Part shown: positions 50,792 through 60,211 of the stretch, one piece after another
How the letters are laid out: each line of letters starts with the position of its first letter
Numbering within the stretch: the first letter of the stretch is position 1
From: an uncultured Bacteroidales bacterium
GTDB lineage: Bacteria > Bacteroidota > Bacteroidia > Bacteroidales > Paludibacteraceae
Direction: 5' to 3'
DNA: 64,000 bases
NCBI GenBank assembly: GCA_902785605.1
Contig: CACZZL010000005.1
Location: 1 to 64,000 of the forward strand
The notes under the pieces: generated by a model
The model's input: the letters and a program-made list of their open reading frames with translations, nothing else
The model's database searches: none
What the model was told of the DNA's origin: nothing
Position numbers and translations under genes: made by a program

Positions 50792-52567
50792 TTAGTCCAG
50801 TTTGAGCACGGCAAGGAACGCTTTCTGCGGCACTTCGACATTACCGATCTGCTTCATACGTTTCTTACCGCGTTTCTGCTTCTCGAGCAGTTTGCGCTTA
50901 CGGCTCACGTCACCGCCGTAGCACTTGGCGAGCACGTCCTTACGCACTTGCTTGACCGTCTCACGGGCAATGATCTTGGCGCCGATAGCCGCCTGAATAG
51001 CGATATCGAACTGTTGACGCGGCAGGAGTTCTTTGAGCTTCTCACACATACGTCGTCCGAAATCGACCGCGTTGTCGCGGTGGGTGAGGGTAGAGAGCGC
51101 ATCGACCTGTTCGCCGTTGAGCAGAATATCCAACTTGACCAGATTGGACGGACGGAAACCGTTCATGTGCCAATCAAACGAAGCGTAGCCTTTGGAGATG
51201 GATTTGAGCTTGTCGTAGAAATCGATCACGATCTCGCCCAGCGGCATGTCAAACAACAACTCCATGCGGTTTCCGGATATATACTCCTGCTTAACCAGTT
51301 CGCCGCGTTTGCCGAGGCACAGGGTCATGATCGGGCCGATATAGTCCGCTGTGGTGATGACCGAAGCGCGGATATACGGCTCCTCGATGCGGTCGATCTC
51401 TGTCAGGTCCGGCATGCCGGCGGGGTTGTGCACCTCTACCATGCCACCGTCCTTGGTATAGACGTTGTAACTCACGTTCGGTACGGTCGTGATCACGTCC
51501 ATATCGAATTCGCGGTCCAGACGTTCCTGTATGATCTCCATGTGCAGCAGTCCCAAGAATCCGCAGCGGAAGCCGAAGCCCAAGGCCATCGAACTCTCCG
51601 GTTGGAAGGTGAGACTCGCATCGTTCAACTGCAGTTTCTCCAGACTCGCACGCAAGTCCTCATAGTCCTCACTTTCAATCGGATAGACACCGGCAAACAC
51701 CATTGGCTTGGCTTCCTCAAATCCGTCAATCGCCTTGTCACACGGCCGCGCTACATGGGTGATCGTATCACCGACCTTGACCTCGGTTGAGGTCTTGATA
51801 CCCGAGATGATGTATCCCACATTCCCTGCACTGATCTCCTTACGGGGACTCATGTCCAGTTTAAGAATACCTATCTCGTCCGCGTCGTACTCCTTGCCGG
51901 TGTTCACGAACCGCACCTGGTCACCCGTGTGCATGGTACCGTTCACCACTTTGAAATAAGCGATGATACCACGGAAGGAATTGAAAACAGAGTCAAAAAC
52001 AAGACACTGGAGCGGTGCGTTCGGATCGCCTACCGGCGCAGGAACACGCTCGATGATGGCATCTAAGATCTCCGGCACCCCTTCACCCGTCTTGGCCGAA
52101 CAGCGTAATATCTCTTCACGCTTGCAGCCGAGCAGATCAATGATCTCATCCTCCACGCGGTCGGGCATTGCATTGTCCATATCGCACTTGTTGAGCACAG
52201 GGATGATCTCCAGATCGTGCTCGATAGCCAGATAGAGGTTCGAGATAGTCTGTGCCTGCACACCCTGCGTGGCATCGACTACCAGTACGGCGCCTTCACA
52301 GGCGGCAATCGACCGGCTCACTTCGTACGAGAAGTCTACGTGCCCCGGAGTGTCTATCAGGTTAAGGGTATAACCCTTATGCGCCATCTGAATAGCATGA
52401 CTCTTGATGGTAATACCGCGCTCTTTCTCCAACTCCATGTCGTCCAACACCTGGTTCTCCATCTGCCGAACATCCACCGTCCCGGTGAGTTCCAACATAC
52501 GATCCGCCAAGGTACTTTTACCATGGTCTATATGCGCGATAATACAGAAATTACGTATCTTATTCAT
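50792..52567 (-). CDS. lepA: Elongation factor 4
   Basis: 591 residues. GTPase motifs [23 protein letters not shown]; LepA-specific C-terminus with [15 protein letters not shown] and [16 protein letters not shown] ribosome-binding GTPase that acts in initiation or biogenesis under stress. The ATG at 52567 is 9 nt after the -7 box; the four codons further upstream overlap the promoter and are not used. Confidence 0.96.
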   Translation of the reverse strand: MNKIRNFCIIAHIDHGKSTLADRMLELTGTVDVRQMENQVLDDMELEKERGITIKSHAIQMAHKGYTLNLIDTPGHVDFSYEVSRSIAACEGAVLVVDATQGVQAQTISNLYLAIEHDLEIIPVLNKCDMDNAMPDRVEDEIIDLLGCKREEILRCSAKTGEGVPEILDAIIERVPAPVGDPNAPLQCLVFDSVFNSFRGIIAYFKVVNGTMHTGDQVRFVNTGKEYDADEIGILKLDMSPRKEISAGNVGYIISGIKTSTEVKVGDTITHVARPCDKAIDGFEEAKPMVFAGVYPIESEDYEDLRASLEKLQLNDASLTFQPESSMALGFGFRCGFLGLLHMEIIQERLDREFDMDVITTVPNVSYNVYTKDGGMVEVHNPAGMPDLTEIDRIEEPYIRASVITTADYIGPIMTLCLGKRGELVKQEYISGNRMELLFDMPLGEIVIDFYDKLKSISKGYASFDWHMNGFRPSNLVKLDILLNGEQVDALSTLTHRDNAVDFGRRMCEKLKELLPRQQFDIAIQAAIGAKIIARETVKQVRKDVLAKCYGGDVSRKRKLLEKQKRGKKRMKQIGNVEVPQKAFLAVLKLD

Positions 52568-52576
52568 ATTCGGCTG

Positions 52577-52608
52577 CAAAGTTACTGCTTTTTTTTGATA
52601 TATGCAAA
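52577..52608 (-). promoter_or_regulatory. lepA promoter, nearly leaderless
   Basis: TAACTTTG (52584-52577) and TTTG (52608-52605), spacer 20, extended form TTTGCATATATCAAA. Confidence 0.82.
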
Positions 52609-52615
52609 TAATTTT

Positions 52616-53212
52616 CTATTTTTGGCTGAACTCACAGCCGCAATAAAGCTGATTGTAGAAATTGTACTCCTTGAGCAGTTCGTTTCGTCGCTCCTGCAGT
52701 CCCTCTTTGCGCCAGTTCTGCGCCCAGAACTGCACCCCGTTGACGGCATCGGCAGCTTTGCTGCCTGCGGCATTGATCTGCTCCAGGTTCTTCCATCGGG
52801 ACGAGGCTAACGTGGTGGCAAAAAACGGGATGCCGAGTTCTTGCGCTTTCTTCGCTGTCGCCAGCAGACGCACATAGAAACACTGCTCACACCGTCTGCC
52901 CCGTTCGGGCTCGTTCTCCAGTCCGCAAACGGCTTGTCGCCATTCATCATGTGCTTGCCCGTAACCCGTAACCCCTAACCGGTCCCTATCTATCCATCGG
53001 ATGCCCAGACTCTCGGCATGACGTTTGGATTCGTTCTTACGAATCTCGTATTCCTCAAGCGGATAGATATTGGGATTAAAGTAATAGATGACGGGTTCGA
53101 TCTCATGCGCCAGCAACCACTCGACGATCGCACTGGAGCACGGTGCGCAGCACGCGTGAAGCAACACGCGTGTGCATCCTTCGGGCACTATAATAGCAGG
53201 TTGTTTGGCCAT
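52616..53212 (-). CDS. queH: Epoxyqueuosine reductase QueH
   Basis: 198 residues from ATG 53212. LLHACCAPCSS, CGLENEPERGRRCEQCF and YCGCEF provide the Cys pairs for the iron-sulfur centre; FFATTLASSRWKN is typical. Last step of queuosine synthesis. An in-frame TTACGGG word adds RLGVTGYGQAHDE just before the conserved CGLE. Start codon is 8 nt past the -7 box. Confidence 0.94.
   Translation of the reverse strand: MAKQPAIIVPEGCTRVLLHACCAPCSSAIVEWLLAHEIEPVIYYFNPNIYPLEEYEIRKNESKRHAESLGIRWIDRDRLGVTGYGQAHDEWRQAVCGLENEPERGRRCEQCFYVRLLATAKKAQELGIPFFATTLASSRWKNLEQINAAGSKAADAVNGVQFWAQNWRKEGLQERRNELLKEYNFYNQLYCGCEFSQK
52957..52983 (-). repeat. TTACGGG word inside queH
   Basis: Four units, in frame (RLGVTGYGQ). 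Confidence 0.85.
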
Positions 53213-53219
53213 TTGGCTG

Positions 53220-53250
53220 CAAAGGTACAAAAAAATTTGCACATGTGAAA
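53220..53250 (-). promoter_or_regulatory. queH promoter
   Basis: TACCTTTG (53227-53220); -33 is TTTC rather than TTTG (53250-53247). Confidence 0.6.
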
Positions 53251-53267
53251 ATTTTTTTGTAATTTTG
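53236..53267 (+). promoter_or_regulatory. menG promoter
   Basis: TTTG at 53236 and TAATTTTG at 53260; ATG at 53277, 9 nt after the -7 box. Overlaps the queH promoter. Confidence 0.8.
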
Positions 53268-53276
53268 TGCCCTGTT

Positions 53277-53987
53277 ATGGAAGAAAAACAACATATAGGG
53301 CAATTATTTGACCGAATAGCGGGTACCTACGACGGGTTGAACCATGGTCTGTCACTCAATATTGACAAACGCTGGCGTCGTAAGACCGTGCAGCAAATGC
53401 CATCGGTGAACCATGTGCTGGATGTTGCTATCGGTACTGCCGATCTGACCATCGAGATGTTACGTCGCGGCAAGGCACAGCAAGTCACCGGACTCGATCT
53501 GTCCAAGCAGATGATGGCGATCGGAAAACAGAAAGTGGAGCAGTTCTTGGCGGCGAAAGGCGAAAGGGTAGAGGCAAAGGAAGTGGAGTTCGTCTATGGA
53601 AACGCGCAACACATGCCGTTTGACGATGCCTCTTTTGATGCAGTCACCTGTGCGTACGGATGTCGTAATTTTCAGAACCTGGACGAAGGGCTGCAGGAGA
53701 TGTTCCGAGTGCTCAAACCCGGCGGACAGGTGACCATCCTGGAGTTCAGTTATCCGTCCAATGCGCTCGTGCGCGCGTTATACGATATATATTTTACGCA
53801 TATACTGCCGACGGTAGGGCGCATCGTCAGCCGGGACAAAACGGCGTACACCTATCTGAACAAAAGTGTCAAGTCGTTCTGCTGGGGCGAGGCGTTTGCA
53901 CAACACATGCATGATGCCGGTTTTGCGGACACCCGTTTCATTCCCCTCACGTTCGGAATCACAACAATCTATACTGCAAAAAAATAA
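53277..53987 (+). CDS. menG: Demethylmenaquinone methyltransferase
   Basis: 236 residues from ATG 53277. FDRIAGTYDGLNHGLSLNID, DVAIGTADLTIEML (SAM), CAYGCRNFQNLDEGL and VLKPGGQVTILEFS are UbiE/MenG motifs. Final methylation of menaquinone. The stretch AAKGERVEAKEVEF is an in-frame word repeat just before the VYGNAQ strand. Confidence 0.95.
   Translation: MEEKQHIGQLFDRIAGTYDGLNHGLSLNIDKRWRRKTVQQMPSVNHVLDVAIGTADLTIEMLRRGKAQQVTGLDLSKQMMAIGKQKVEQFLAAKGERVEAKEVEFVYGNAQHMPFDDASFDAVTCAYGCRNFQNLDEGLQEMFRVLKPGGQVTILEFSYPSNALVRALYDIYFTHILPTVGRIVSRDKTAYTYLNKSVKSFCWGEAFAQHMHDAGFADTRFIPLTFGITTIYTAKK
53550..53580 (+). repeat. GGCGAAAGGGTAGAGGC word inside menG
   Basis: Encodes AAKGERVEAK; same core as in rng and murC. 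Confidence 0.85.
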
Positions 53988-54030
53988 ATCGTAAATAAAT
54001 CGTACATCGTACATTGTAATTCGTACATTG
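53985..54030. repeat. TCGTACAT word array
   Basis: Degenerate TCGTAAATAAA and TCGTACAT units between menG and the Dabb gene. Confidence 0.75.
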
Positions 54031-54035
54031 TTTTT

Positions 54036-54341
54036 ATGGTAAAGCACATTATTCTTTGGAAACTGCGTTCGGAACTGAGCGCAGAAGAGAAACGCGAGAA
54101 AGCACTCGCCATCAAGCAAGGACTCGAAGGACTGAAAGGTCAGGTACCCGGTCTGTTGGATATCCACGTGCAGATAGACGGTCGTTTGGAGACCAGCAAC
54201 GCGGACATCATGTTAGACAGCACGCTGGATTCGTTTGAGTCGCTCAAAGGTTACGCCGTTCATCCGGCACACGTGGCAGTAGCGAACGGAGTAGTCCGTC
54301 CGAACACCGAATTGCGTACGTGTTTGGATTTTGAGTGCTGA
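54036..54341 (+). CDS. Dabb family (stress-response A/B barrel) protein
   Basis: 101 residues, the size of one ferredoxin-like Dabb domain: MVKHIILWKL with the conserved His, then LEGLKGQVPGLLDIHVQID and HPAHVAVA. Members dimerise into small barrels; role here unknown. Follows menG without a promoter. Confidence 0.85.
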   Translation: MVKHIILWKLRSELSAEEKREKALAIKQGLEGLKGQVPGLLDIHVQIDGRLETSNADIMLDSTLDSFESLKGYAVHPAHVAVANGVVRPNTELRTCLDFEC

Positions 54342-54343
54342 TC

Positions 54344-55246
54344 TTATCTGCGGCGCATCTTCACGCGGTTATACGTATTCAAGCGGCAACTCTCGCAGTT
54401 GCGCCAATGGTAGGTGAGTGTCAGACCGAGTTGGAACCATCCGTCGTTCCAGTGCAGTTTCTGGTTGCCGTGCCGATCCTCATAGGTCAGGCCGGTACCG
54501 CCTAATGCAACACCGTCACTGTTCTGTCCCGGTGCCATTGGCCAACCGTCCAGATTCAGGTAATGCATATCGATCAGACCTTCCTGAACCAAGAGCTCTA
54601 CACCCAGCGACCAAGATGAACCAAGACGCCAACTGTAGCCTAAACCTAACTGAACCATCGGCAAAATACCGAAGGTCTTACCTTGCAGCAAGGTGCGCAC
54701 TTTGTCGCTCCCTACGCGCTTATAGTAGTAGAACTGGTAGTCTGTGATGATGCTGGCAGCAATAGCTACACCGCCGTATAAGTAAAGTCCGGCATTCGAG
54801 AAGGGGTAGTACTGTACTCCGAATGCGGGTTGTGCGACAACAGCATTAAACCGTCTGTAGTCATCACGCGGCTCGGCCAAACTGTTGAACTTTAGTTCAT
54901 TATTGCCACGCAGCGTACCGCATAAGGCCGAGAAACGCAAGTTACAATGATTTCCTGCCGGCATTTGGTAGCAGAATTGGAGACCTCCGCCCATACTGAG
55001 GTTGTTCATGTTAAAACCTCCGTTGAATGCAAGTCCCTCATTATCTACATCACCGAAATAATACATTCCGAAAGCGGAAATGCTCACACCATGGGACACG
55101 AAATAATTCTGGGTCGTGTACAAACCTGTTCGGGAACTCCGGTTTTTGGTCCACACAATATTACTGCGCCCTTGCCTTGCTTCGGCATAGGGAACAAATA
55201 CCCACCAAACACTCAACAGAATTGTTATCAGAAACCGGTATCTCAT
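54344..55246 (-). CDS. Outer-membrane beta-barrel protein
   Basis: 300 residues from ATG 55246. Signal peptide (LLSVWWVFVPYAEA), then barrel strands; ISAFGMYYFGDVDNEGL and PAFGVQYYPFSNAGLYLYGG recall PorG/DUF6089 barrels of the type IX secretion machinery, a tentative match. C-terminal tail is basic and holds two Cys (CESC). Confidence 0.7.
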   Translation of the reverse strand: MRYRFLITILLSVWWVFVPYAEARQGRSNIVWTKNRSSRTGLYTTQNYFVSHGVSISAFGMYYFGDVDNEGLAFNGGFNMNNLSMGGGLQFCYQMPAGNHCNLRFSALCGTLRGNNELKFNSLAEPRDDYRRFNAVVAQPAFGVQYYPFSNAGLYLYGGVAIAASIITDYQFYYYKRVGSDKVRTLLQGKTFGILPMVQLGLGYSWRLGSSWSLGVELLVQEGLIDMHYLNLDGWPMAPGQNSDGVALGGTGLTYEDRHGNQKLHWNDGWFQLGLTLTYHWRNCESCRLNTYNRVKMRRR

Positions 55247-55278
55247 GGTTACAAATGTGCGCTTTTCATTTCCGACTG

Positions 55279-55310
55279 CAAAATTAGTAATAATTTTTGA
55301 TATATGCAAA
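55279..55310 (-). promoter_or_regulatory. Promoter of the barrel gene
   Basis: TAATTTTG (55286-55279) and TTTG (55310-55307), 20-bp spacer, TTTGCATATATCAAA form. Confidence 0.8.
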
Positions 55311-55340
55311 TAATTTGAACATTTTTTTTTATATGAAGCA

Positions 55341-55366
55341 AAAAAAAGAACCTCGGAAGGTTCTTT
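55341..55366 (-). terminator. Terminator beside the tRNA-like remnant
   Basis: AAAAGAACCT, loop CGGA, AGGTTCTTTT. Confidence 0.8.
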
Positions 55367-55372
55367 TCAGTA

Positions 55373-55461
55373 GTGCTACCCGGACTCGAGAATTGCTCGT
55401 TGGAGCAATAATCGACAGAACGAAGTGGCGGAGAACCCCCGGTTTCGAGCGGCTGTAGCAC
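55373..55461 (-). pseudogene. tRNA-like remnant (duplicated tRNA-Glu 3' end)
   Basis: The 3' end shares TCGAGTCCGGGTAGCACTA with the real tRNA-Glu, and the 5' end GTGCTAC pairs with GTAGCAC. The middle does not fold into D, anticodon and T arms. It has its own terminator, like the intact gene. Confidence 0.5.
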
Positions 55462-55490
55462 AAAAAAGCCTGCGATTTGCAGGCTTTTTC
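55461..55490 (-). terminator. Terminator of tRNA-Glu
   Basis: AAAAGCCTGC, loop GATTT, GCAGGCTTTTT. Confidence 0.88.
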
Positions 55491-55492
55491 AG

Positions 55493-55565
55493 TAGTGCTA
55501 CCCGGACTCGAACCGGGGTTTACGGCGTGAGAGGCCGTTGTCCTAGGCCACTAGACGATAGCACC
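55493..55565 (-). tRNA. tRNA-Glu(CTC)
   Basis: 73 nt. Acceptor GGTGCTA/TAGCACT with A73, TC at 8-9, D-arm GTCTAGTGGCCTAGGAC, anticodon stem ACGGC/GCCGT with loop CTCTCAC (anticodon CTC), T-arm CCCGG TTCGAGT CCGGG. No encoded CCA. Confidence 0.93.
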
Positions 55566-55643
55566 CGGAAGTGTCCCCGTCAATCGGGGAAACTGGCCTC
55601 CGCCGGAAGGGGCATTAATACCGTCTTCGAACGAAAGCGGGTG

Positions 55644-55675
55644 CAAAGGTACTGCTTTTTTTTGACATGACCAAA
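55644..55675 (-). promoter_or_regulatory. tRNA-Glu promoter
   Basis: TACCTTTG (55651-55644) and TTTG (55675-55672), 20-bp spacer. Confidence 0.75.
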
Positions 55676-55712
55676 TTTTTTTGCAAAAAAATGCACTTTA
55701 CCCCTCATTTTT

Positions 55713-56972
55713 TTACTTTTCCTCTATTTTATGGGGTCTCATGAACCCTGCAGGCTGCTCTGATTGGTCCGCTTCGGTGCCTTGGATGGCAAAATGAATC
55801 TGGTTGCTGCCGAACCGTTTATTGATGCCGTCGATCGCCTGCATGAGTCGTTTCTGTTTGGCTTGCTCGCTTACTTGGTCAGCAGCGAACAGATCCAACT
55901 GAACACCCTTGTTGTCTTGTAACTGCCCTAAGATGACCCCGGCCTGTTTGTACTGATAACTCTCTTTGTAGAGGCGGTCCAGCAGTACTGTTACCGCCTG
56001 AATGACTTGCGCCGAGTCGTCTGTTGCGGTACTCAGCCGAATCGTATCGTCTGCATAGTACTGCGGCAGATCAGTGCGGTGACGGTTGGTCGCAAGGAAG
56101 AGGGTGACCGTTTGGCAGAGCGAACCCTGTTCACGCAAACGCCGTGTAGCAGCCGACGCATAATTGCTCAGTTCACGCATCAGAATCGTCTTGCTGCTCG
56201 TCATGTGCGCGAACGTGCGGCTGTACATAATGGACTTCTGCCGCTCGTGGCTGGCAAGGGTGATTGCGGGTACACCTTTTAATTCTTTCCACGTGCGCAC
56301 GCCCGTGACCCCGAACTGGCGGTTGACCCATGCTTCCGGCTGCCGAGTGTAGTCGAGTGCGGTCTTGATACCCCGTGCCTCAATCTTCTTGATGCTGCGT
56401 CGTCCGATACCCCACACATCCTTTACCGGCACTTTGGTCAATGCCTGCTCACGTTTGTCTGCCGGCATGATACAGATACCCTGATACGCCGGATAATGCT
56501 TGGCGAACCAGGTCGCTGTCTTGGCCAGCGTGTAACTGAGACCTGCACCGCAACTAACGGGAATGCCGGTTTTGTCTAAGATGAGATCCTTGAGTTGCTG
56601 CAAGTACCCGCGAAGTCGGGTAGGGTCATCGTCCGGCATAAAACCGAAGAACTCGTCCACGCTGTACTGCACAAAATCGAGTACCATCTCTGTTTGCCGC
56701 ACCTCGTCCATAATGTGACGCGACACATCGTGATACAGATGATGATGCACGTCAATGACCGTCACCTGCTTTTTCTCTAGGATCTCCGTCACCTGGAACA
56801 GCGGATTGCCGCGCTTGAGTCCGACGGCTTTTGCCTCCGCATTGAGTGCAAGGATGATCCCCCCGTTGTTGCCATTGTCATTGGCTACCACAACGGGTGT
56901 CCCCTTCAATTCCGGCCGTGAGACTAACTCACAACTGACGAAGAAATTATTGCAATCCAGGTGAATATACAT
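55713..56972 (-). CDS. Y-family DNA polymerase, UmuC-like
   Basis: 419 residues. MYIHLDCNNFFVSCE and YSVDEFF hold the catalytic acidic residues; VKDVWGIGRRSIKKIEARGI is the HhH; the finger and little-finger regions follow; the C-terminus KRLMQAIDGINKRFGSNQI is the DUF4113 part found in UmuC. Error-prone bypass of lesions. No UmuD gene adjoins it. Single gene with its own promoter. Confidence 0.93.
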   Translation of the reverse strand: MYIHLDCNNFFVSCELVSRPELKGTPVVVANDNGNNGGIILALNAEAKAVGLKRGNPLFQVTEILEKKQVTVIDVHHHLYHDVSRHIMDEVRQTEMVLDFVQYSVDEFFGFMPDDDPTRLRGYLQQLKDLILDKTGIPVSCGAGLSYTLAKTATWFAKHYPAYQGICIMPADKREQALTKVPVKDVWGIGRRSIKKIEARGIKTALDYTRQPEAWVNRQFGVTGVRTWKELKGVPAITLASHERQKSIMYSRTFAHMTSSKTILMRELSNYASAATRRLREQGSLCQTVTLFLATNRHRTDLPQYYADDTIRLSTATDDSAQVIQAVTVLLDRLYKESYQYKQAGVILGQLQDNKGVQLDLFAADQVSEQAKQKRLMQAIDGINKRFGSNQIHFAIQGTEADQSEQPAGFMRPHKIEEK

Positions 56973-56991
56973 TGCTTTTCCAAATCCGCTG

Positions 56992-57023
56992 CAAAATTAC
57001 AAAAAAAGCCACAAATACGCAAG
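56992..57023 (-). promoter_or_regulatory. Promoter of the Y-family polymerase
   Basis: TAATTTTG (56999-56992) and CTTG (57023-57020), 20-bp spacer. Confidence 0.75.
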
Positions 57024-57038
57024 AATTTTCCCCAAATA

Positions 57039-57070
57039 TTTGCATATGTTGTAAAAAAGCAGTACCTTTG
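57039..57070 (+). promoter_or_regulatory. Promoter with no gene downstream
   Basis: TTTG at 57039 and TACCTTTG at 57063, 20-bp spacer, TTTGCATATG form. No same-strand gene begins before 60269. Confidence 0.75.
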
Positions 57071-57074
57071 CACA

Positions 57075-57326
57075 ACTTTTTTGAATGACATACACAATAA
57101 GGATTATTCCTTTACACTTCCATTGTGCATCCATTTACGGTCCAATCCCGACGGTGAGCCGACGGTGAGCCGACAGTCAAGGCTTACGTATAGCCTCTGT
57201 GACGCCCCAAAACAACCCGTTTTTTGGCAATATTTACTATATTATATATTATATATATAATATACATTTTAACAAGCATAAGACACAAAATAAAGACGCG
57301 TCTCCACAGGGAAACGCGTCTTTAAA
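57075..57326 (+). ncRNA. Candidate small RNA or tiny-ORF transcript
   Basis: About 250 nt from the orphan promoter to the shared hairpin at 57291. It contains a 27-codon ORF (MTYTIRIIPLHFHC, from 57085), three CCGACGGTGAG-type 12-bp repeats at about 57147-57176, and an AT-only run near 57235-57265. None is convincing as a protein. Confidence 0.35.
57291..57326. terminator. Bidirectional terminator after ppdK
   Basis: AAAGACGCGT, 12-nt loop, ACGCGTCTTT, with A/T runs on both sides. Confidence 0.85.
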
Positions 57327-57342
57327 TTATCGATTAGACGAA

Positions 57343-60072
57343 TTACTTCTCGTCTTCCACAGCAGCCTGAGCGGCAGCGAGACGTGCAATAGGTACGCGG
57401 AACGGTGAGCAGGAAGCGTAGTTCATGCCTACACGTGCGCAGAACTTAACGGAGCTCGGTTCTCCACCATGCTCGCCGCAGATACCGGTACGCAATCCCG
57501 GACGAACGGCACGACCTTTCTCTACTGCCATCTTGATCAGTTGACCAACACCATTCTGATCGAGAACTTGGAACGGATCTACTTTAAGGATCTTCTTCTC
57601 GAGGTAAGCCGGCAAGAAGGAAGCGATATCGTCACGGCTGTAACCGAAGGTCATCTGGGTGAGGTCGTTGGTACCGAAGCTGAAGTACTGAGCCTCTGTA
57701 GCGATGCGGTCTGCGGTCAACGCAGCACGCGGGATCTCGATCATTGTACCGATCTCGAACTCTACCTCAACTCCATACTCAGCGAATACTTCCTTAGCTA
57801 CTTTTTGGATGATCTCTTTCTGTTGCTTGAGCTCATAGAGGATACCGATCAGCGGAACCATGATCTCCGGCATCGGGTTCTTGCCCTCCTTCTTCAGTTC
57901 GCAAGCGGCGGAGAGGATAGCGCGGGTCTGCATCGCGGTGATCTCCGGGAAGGTGATACCCAGACGGCAGCCGCGGTGACCGAGCATCGGGTTATTCTCT
58001 GCCAACTGAGCGACACGGGTCTGGATCTCCTCAACGGAAACGCCCATCTCTTTCGCCATCTGCTCCTGACCTTTCAGATCATGGGGAACGAACTCATGCA
58101 AAGGCGGATCGAGCAGACGGATGTTCACAGGCAGTCCGTCCATAGCGTCCAAGATACCTTTGAAGTCAGCCTTTTGGTACGGCAGCAGTTTAGCCAGTGC
58201 TTTCTCGCGGCCCTTGCTGTCCTTAGCCAGAATCATCTCACGCATAGCAATGATCTTCTGGTCGTCGAAGAACATATGCTCGGTACGGGTCAGACCGATA
58301 CCCTTAGCTCCGAAGGCGCGTGCAACAGCAGCGTCGTGCGGCGTATCAGCGTTCGTACGAACTTGCAGTTTGGTATATTTGTCGCAGAGGTCCATCAATG
58401 CCTTGAAGTCACCGCTGAGCTCAGCAGCCTTCGTCGGGATCTCACCTGCATATACCTGACCGGTCGTACCGTTCAGCGAGATATAGTCACCCTCTTTGTA
58501 GGTAACACCTTCGATCTTAACGGTCTTAGCCTTGTAGTCTACTTGGATAGCACCTGCACCCGAAACGCAGCATTTACCCATACCGCGAGCTACTACGGCA
58601 GCGTGCGAAGTCATACCGCCGCGTGCGGTGAGGATACCTTCGGCGGCGCTCATACCTGCGAGGTCTTCAGGGCTGGTCTCAATACGAACCATGACTACTT
58701 TGTGGCCATTTGCGTGCCATTCCTGTGCGTCATCGGCATGGAAGACGATCTGACCGCAAGCAGCGCCCGGAGAAGCCGGCAGACCTTGGGTGATGACCTT
58801 GGCTTTCTTCAGCGCCTCTTTGTCGAAGACAGGGTGGAGCAGTTCATCGAGTTTCTGCGGCTCGCAGCGGAGGATTGCCTCTTTCTCGGAGATCTTACCT
58901 TCACGAACCATATCCATAGCGATCTTCACCATTGCGGTACCGGTACGCTTACCATTACGAGTCTGGAGGAACCAGAGTTTGCCTTCCTGAACGGTGAACT
59001 CCATATCCTGCATATCGCGGTAGTGGTCCTCGAGTTTCTGCTGGATAGCATTCAACTCAGCGTACATCTCCGGCATAGCCTCTTCCATGGACGGATACTT
59101 AGCCAGACGCTCCGCTTCGCTGATACCTGCGCGCTCAGCCCAGCGTTGTGAACCGATCTTGGTGATCTGTTGCGGCGTACGGATACCTGCTACAACATCC
59201 TCACCCTGTGCGTTAACCAGGTACTCACCGTTGAACAGGTTCTCACCATTACCGGCGTCACGGCTGAAGCAAACACCTGTTGCGGAGGTGTCACCCATGT
59301 TACCGAATACCATCGCCATAACCGAAACAGCCGTTCCCCACTCATCAGGAATTCCTTCCATCTTACGGTACAAAATCGCACGCTCGTTCATCCAGCTGCG
59401 GAATACAGCGCAGATAGCTCCCCACAGTTGCTCCATCGGATCATCCGGGAAGTCCTTACCGGTACGCTCTTTGATAGCGGTCTTGAAACGAGCTACAAGG
59501 AGCTTGAGTTCCTCTACGTTGAGGTCCTTGTCCAACTTCACGCCACGGATCTCTTTTACCTCGTCGATGATGGCCTCGAACGGATCGATGTCGGTTTTGT
59601 TCACCGGCTTCATACCCAGCACGACGTCACCGTACATCTGTACGAAACGACGATAGGAGTCGTAAACGAAGTGCGGGTTGTTGGTCTTAGCGACCATTCC
59701 TTCTGCTACTACATCGTTCAAACCAAGGTTGAGGATCGTATCCATCATACCCGGCATCGAAGCGCGCGCACCCGAACGAACGGATACCAACAGCGGGTTC
59801 TTCGGATCACCGAACTTGCAGTTCATCAGACCCTCTACGTGAGCAACCGCAGCGTTCACCTCTTCGGTCAACTCAGCTACGATCTTCTCCTGACCAACCT
59901 GGTAGTACTCGTTACAAACCTCGGTGGTGATGGTGAATCCCGGAGGAACGGGAACACCAACCAAGTTCATCTCAGCACAGTTAGCGCCCTTACCGCCCAG
60001 CAGTTCACGCATTTGTGCATTACCTTCAGCCTTACCATTACCGAAGGTGTAAACTCTTTTTTTCTTTTCCAT
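57343..60072 (-). CDS. ppdK: Pyruvate, phosphate dikinase
   Basis: 909 residues, the usual length. N-terminal ATP-grasp domain (LLGGKGANCAEM, VSVRSGARASMPGMMDT), central phosphohistidine domain GGMTSHAAVVARGMG with the catalytic His, and C-terminal PEP/pyruvate barrel ending GICGEHGGEP with the catalytic Cys. Interconverts PEP and pyruvate with ATP/AMP and Pi or PPi; in anaerobic Bacteroidales it serves glycolysis with PPi. Single gene. Confidence 0.97.
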   Translation of the reverse strand: MEKKKRVYTFGNGKAEGNAQMRELLGGKGANCAEMNLVGVPVPPGFTITTEVCNEYYQVGQEKIVAELTEEVNAAVAHVEGLMNCKFGDPKNPLLVSVRSGARASMPGMMDTILNLGLNDVVAEGMVAKTNNPHFVYDSYRRFVQMYGDVVLGMKPVNKTDIDPFEAIIDEVKEIRGVKLDKDLNVEELKLLVARFKTAIKERTGKDFPDDPMEQLWGAICAVFRSWMNERAILYRKMEGIPDEWGTAVSVMAMVFGNMGDTSATGVCFSRDAGNGENLFNGEYLVNAQGEDVVAGIRTPQQITKIGSQRWAERAGISEAERLAKYPSMEEAMPEMYAELNAIQQKLEDHYRDMQDMEFTVQEGKLWFLQTRNGKRTGTAMVKIAMDMVREGKISEKEAILRCEPQKLDELLHPVFDKEALKKAKVITQGLPASPGAACGQIVFHADDAQEWHANGHKVVMVRIETSPEDLAGMSAAEGILTARGGMTSHAAVVARGMGKCCVSGAGAIQVDYKAKTVKIEGVTYKEGDYISLNGTTGQVYAGEIPTKAAELSGDFKALMDLCDKYTKLQVRTNADTPHDAAVARAFGAKGIGLTRTEHMFFDDQKIIAMREMILAKDSKGREKALAKLLPYQKADFKGILDAMDGLPVNIRLLDPPLHEFVPHDLKGQEQMAKEMGVSVEEIQTRVAQLAENNPMLGHRGCRLGITFPEITAMQTRAILSAACELKKEGKNPMPEIMVPLIGILYELKQQKEIIQKVAKEVFAEYGVEVEFEIGTMIEIPRAALTADRIATEAQYFSFGTNDLTQMTFGYSRDDIASFLPAYLEKKILKVDPFQVLDQNGVGQLIKMAVEKGRAVRPGLRTGICGEHGGEPSSVKFCARVGMNYASCSPFRVPIARLAAAQAAVEDEK

Positions 60073-60154
60073 TGTTTGTTAAAATATAAGTATTAGTGTT
60101 TGTTATTTCTCGGTTAAAATTGGTTCTGACACACTACACGCCGAAAACCGGCTG

Positions 60155-60186
60155 CAAAGTTACGAAAAAAAAATCATATACGCAAA
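60155..60186 (-). promoter_or_regulatory. ppdK promoter
   Basis: TAACTTTG (60162-60155) and TTTG (60186-60183), 20-bp spacer; leader about 75 nt. Confidence 0.8.
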
Positions 60187-60211
60187 TAAATTAAGAAAAA
60201 AAACGCGCGCG

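Noticed and set aside
55425..55670. 81-codon frame over the tRNA region
   Set aside because: It reads through a tRNA gene and its terminator; composition reflects the tRNA.
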